Assembly (NCBI GenBank): GCA_965221755.1
Contig: OZ244921.1
Location: 2,976,001-3,040,000 of the forward strand
From: Azophilus sp965221755
Lineage (GTDB): Bacteria; Pseudomonadota; Gammaproteobacteria; Pseudomonadales; Azotimanducaceae
DNA: 64,000 nt
Direction of reading: 5' to 3'
A program made the position numbers and the translations under genes. Under the pieces are notes generated by a model. It ran no database searches, was not told where the DNA came from, and saw only the letters and a list, made by a program, of their open reading frames with translations. Shown piece after piece: positions 61,873 to 64,000 of this stretch. Within the stretch, counting starts at the first letter, position 1, and each line of letters begins with the position of its first letter.

Positions 61873-63114
61873 ATGAGCACGCCGGACCCCCATTCGATTC
61901 CTCTTGAACAAATCGACGTCTCCGACGCCTACCTCTTCCAGCAGGACGCCCATTGGGGCTTCTTCGAGCGCTTGCGCAAGGAAGCGCCGGTTCACTACTG
62001 CCCGGAAAGCAAGTTCGGTCCCTATTGGTCGGTGACCAAATTCAACGACATCATGGCCGTGGAGAAGAACCACGCGCAGTTCTCCTCCGAGGAGGGCATC
62101 ACCCTGGGGCCGCCGGTCTCGGTGCCGAAGGAGGACGTCCTGGAGACGCCGATGTTCATCGCCATGGACCCGCCCAAGCACGACGTGCAGCGGGCCACGG
62201 TGCAGCCGGTGGTGGAGCCGCGCAACCTGCAGGCGCTGGAGGGCACCATCCGCGAGCGGGCGGCGGGCATTCTCGATTCCCTGCCCCGGGGCGAGACCTT
62301 CAACTGGGTGGATCGGGTGTCCATCGAACTCACCACCCAGATGCTGGCCACCCTGTTCGACTTCCCGTTCGAGCAGCGGCGCAAGCTCACGCGCTGGTCG
62401 GACGTGGCCACCGCGGCGCCGGGCGGCGGCGTGGTCGAGACGATGGAGCAGCGCCGCGAGGAGCTGCATGAGTGCCTGGCCCACTTCACCCGCCTCTGGA
62501 ACGAACGGGTCAATCAGCCGCCCGCCCATGACCTGATCTCCATGCTCGCCCACGGCGAGAACACCCGTCACATGGCGCCGATGGAGTTTCTCGGCAACCT
62601 GATCCTGCTGATCGTCGGCGGCAACGACACGACGCGCAACTCCATTTCCGGCGGGGTGCTGGCGCTGAACCTGTTTCCCGCCGAGTACGACAAGCTGCGC
62701 GCCGACCCTTCCCCGAAGCTGATCCGCAACATGGTCTCGGAGATCATCCGCTGGCAGACGCCCCTGGCCTACATGCTGCGCACCGCCGTGGAGGACACCG
62801 ATCTTTGCGGCCAGCGCATCCGCGCCGGGGACCGGCTTTGCCTGTGGTACGTCTCCGGCAATCGGGACGACGAGGTGATCGACAGTCCCAACGACTTCAT
62901 CATCGACCGCCGCAACGCCCGCCACCACCTCTCGTTCGGCTTCGGCATCCACCGCTGCATGGGCAACCGACTGGCGGAGATGCAGCTGCGGGTGCTCTGG
63001 GAGGAGATCATGAAGCGCTTCCGCTTCGTGGAGGTGGTCGGGGAGCCGGTGCGCACGCTGTCGGCTTTCGTCAAGGGCTACCTCGAACTGCCGGTTCGCG
63101 TCCACGAGCACTGA
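61873..63114 (+). CDS. cytochrome P450
   Basis: A 413-residue soluble bacterial P450. The haem-thiolate loop FGFGIHRCMGNRLAE has Cys362, the I-helix is LIVGGNDTTRNS (acid-alcohol pair replaced by Asp-Thr), and the K-helix is SEIIRW (ExxR form). It hydroxylates a hydrophobic substrate using ferredoxin and reductase, which are not encoded nearby. The haem-loop and N-terminal style are close to sterol/fatty-acid P450s of actinobacteria and marine proteobacteria. It fits the lipid theme of the window. RBS-like AGAGAA lies upstream. Confidence 0.92.
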   Translation: MSTPDPHSIPLEQIDVSDAYLFQQDAHWGFFERLRKEAPVHYCPESKFGPYWSVTKFNDIMAVEKNHAQFSSEEGITLGPPVSVPKEDVLETPMFIAMDPPKHDVQRATVQPVVEPRNLQALEGTIRERAAGILDSLPRGETFNWVDRVSIELTTQMLATLFDFPFEQRRKLTRWSDVATAAPGGGVVETMEQRREELHECLAHFTRLWNERVNQPPAHDLISMLAHGENTRHMAPMEFLGNLILLIVGGNDTTRNSISGGVLALNLFPAEYDKLRADPSPKLIRNMVSEIIRWQTPLAYMLRTAVEDTDLCGQRIRAGDRLCLWYVSGNRDDEVIDSPNDFIIDRRNARHHLSFGFGIHRCMGNRLAEMQLRVLWEEIMKRFRFVEVVGEPVRTLSAFVKGYLELPVRVHEH

Positions 63115-63168
63115 TCCCGGCATCCCAGTGCGGGCCGCGCCCGTTGGTGAGCGGGGACGGTCAGGCTG

Positions 63169-64000
63169 ATGCGCCCCAAGCACGCCCTCGCCTTCATTTT
63201 CGTCACCGTTCTGCTCGACGCCATCGGCTTCGGCATCATCATGCCGGTGGTGCCGCAGCTCATCATGGAAGTCAGCGGCGAGCCGCTGTCCGCGGCGGCG
63301 CGATACGGCGGCTGGCTGATGTTGGCGTACGCCGCCATGCAGTTCCTCAGCGCCCCGGTGCTCGGCAACCTCTCCGACCGCTTCGGCCGCCGCCCGGTGC
63401 TGCTGCTCTCGCTGCTGCTGATGGGCGGCGACTACGTGCTGATGGGCTGGGCGCCCAGCTTGGCCTGGCTGTTCCTGGGCCGGTTCATCGCCGGCGTCTC
63501 CGCCTCCACCTACGGAATCGCCAACGCCTTCATCGCCGACGGCTTCCCGCCTGAGGATCGGGCCAAGAACTTCGCCCTGATGGGCGCGGCCTTCGGCACG
63601 GGCTTCATTGTCGGCCCGGTGATTGGCGGGCTGCTGGGGGAATTCGGCGCCCGGGCGCCGTTCCACGCGGCGGCGGCGCTGGCCTTCGCCAACGCGCTGT
63701 ACGGCTTCCTTGTGCTGCCGGAGTCGCTGCAGCCGGAAAACCGGCGCCGCTTCGAATGGCGGCGCGCCAATCCGTTCGGGGCCTTCAATCAGCTTTGGCG
63801 CCACCCCGCGGTCATGGGCTTGGTTCTAGCCTATTTCCTCCACCTGTTCGGCCACCACTCGCTGCCGAGCGTGTGGTCCTACTTCGCCATCGAGAAGTTC
63901 GGCTGGTCGCCGGCGGAGATCGGCTTCTCCCTGGGCGCGGTCGGGGTCTGCATGATCGTGGTGCAGACCTACCTGATTCGACGCTTCCTGAAGCGCTGCG
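63169..64000 (+). CDS. MFS transporter, Tet/TCR-like, 5' part
   Basis: The first ~277 residues of a major facilitator protein, running off the window. Helix 1 VTVLLDAIGFGIIMPVVPQLI with the Asp is typical of tetracycline-resistance/MdtG-like exporters, followed by the loop 2-3 motif GNLSDRFGRRPVLLLSLLL and helix 5 GAAFGTGFIVGPVIGGLLGEFG (motif C). It would export a small hydrophobic compound with proton exchange. It follows the P450 by 54 bp on the same strand, so they may share an operon. Confidence 0.85.
   Translation, partial: MRPKHALAFIFVTVLLDAIGFGIIMPVVPQLIMEVSGEPLSAAARYGGWLMLAYAAMQFLSAPVLGNLSDRFGRRPVLLLSLLLMGGDYVLMGWAPSLAWLFLGRFIAGVSASTYGIANAFIADGFPPEDRAKNFALMGAAFGTGFIVGPVIGGLLGEFGARAPFHAAAALAFANALYGFLVLPESLQPENRRRFEWRRANPFGAFNQLWRHPAVMGLVLAYFLHLFGHHSLPSVWSYFAIEKFGWSPAEIGFSLGAVGVCMIVVQTYLIRRFLKRC

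Noticed and set aside
1..64000. tRNA or rRNA genes
   Set aside because: No cloverleaf-like T-loop pattern or rRNA conserved block was noticed on either strand by reading; a tRNA scan would be needed to be sure.

Overview
The window is GC-rich bacterial chromosome. It carries TonB-dependent receptors, an LpxL/HtrB-like lipid A acyltransferase, NudC, a YghU-type glutathione transferase and a LigE-type ligase, which fits a Gammaproteobacterium. The many acyl-CoA genes (acyl-CoA dehydrogenases, enoyl-CoA hydratase, CaiB/racemase, MaoC hydratase, wax ester synthase), a haloalkane dehalogenase, a Rieske oxygenase and a cytochrome P450 suggest a heterotroph that degrades lipids and xenobiotics, probably aquatic or host-associated. 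The taxonomic assignment is inference; no rRNA or tRNA gene was seen.

Layout. 1-9.7 kb: lipid and acyl-CoA metabolism (WS/DGAT C-terminus, GNAT, DUF169, acyl-CoA dehydrogenase, PpiC/HupE pair, crotonase, dehalogenase, DMT exporter, Nudix). 10-18 kb: an unknown protein, an IS5-family remnant, an MFS exporter with an LpxL-like acyltransferase, a double-glycine-leader peptide gene, an internally deleted S9 peptidase, a rhomboid protease and a ThDP enzyme. 18.4-21.7 kb: a ferric-siderophore uptake pair (PepSY membrane protein and TonB receptor). 22-32.4 kb: NudC, Rieske oxygenase, an orphan PD-(D/E)XK-like protein, M17 aminopeptidase, MBL hydrolase, YghU, a second TonB receptor and a Uma2 protein.

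32.4-39.4 kb is an accessory island of visibly lower GC. It holds an IS1595-type remnant and a three-gene operon with overlapping stop/start codons (HerA-type ATPase, NurA nuclease, DNA methyltransferase). An IS481-like element with a 4-bp target duplication sits 9 bp before the herA start. The operon looks like a DNA modification/degradation defence module and is the best candidate here for an undescribed system.

39.4-51.6 kb: CaiB, a decayed acyl-CoA dehydrogenase, nitroreductase, an AAA/DUF4143 ATPase flanked by inverted dispersed repeats, LigE, a MaoC-type hydratase, and a giant exonuclease-RecQ-UvrD fusion split by a one-base frameshift. 51.6-61.6 kb: a decayed second DUF4143 ATPase with a MITE-like element, a coiled-coil protein, an 18-C homopolymer, and a 2856-residue secreted protein of fibronectin III, Calx-beta and anchor-type modules. 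61.9-64 kb: a cytochrome P450 and the start of an MFS exporter.

Two themes run across the window. First, a dispersed ~100-bp repeat occurs about ten times, and one end of it closely matches the terminal inverted repeat of the IS at 37.8-39.0 kb. Second, several genes are decaying by internal deletion or frameshift (S9 peptidase, acyl-CoA dehydrogenase, DUF4143 ATPase, PaaI-type thioesterase, RecQ-UvrD fusion).
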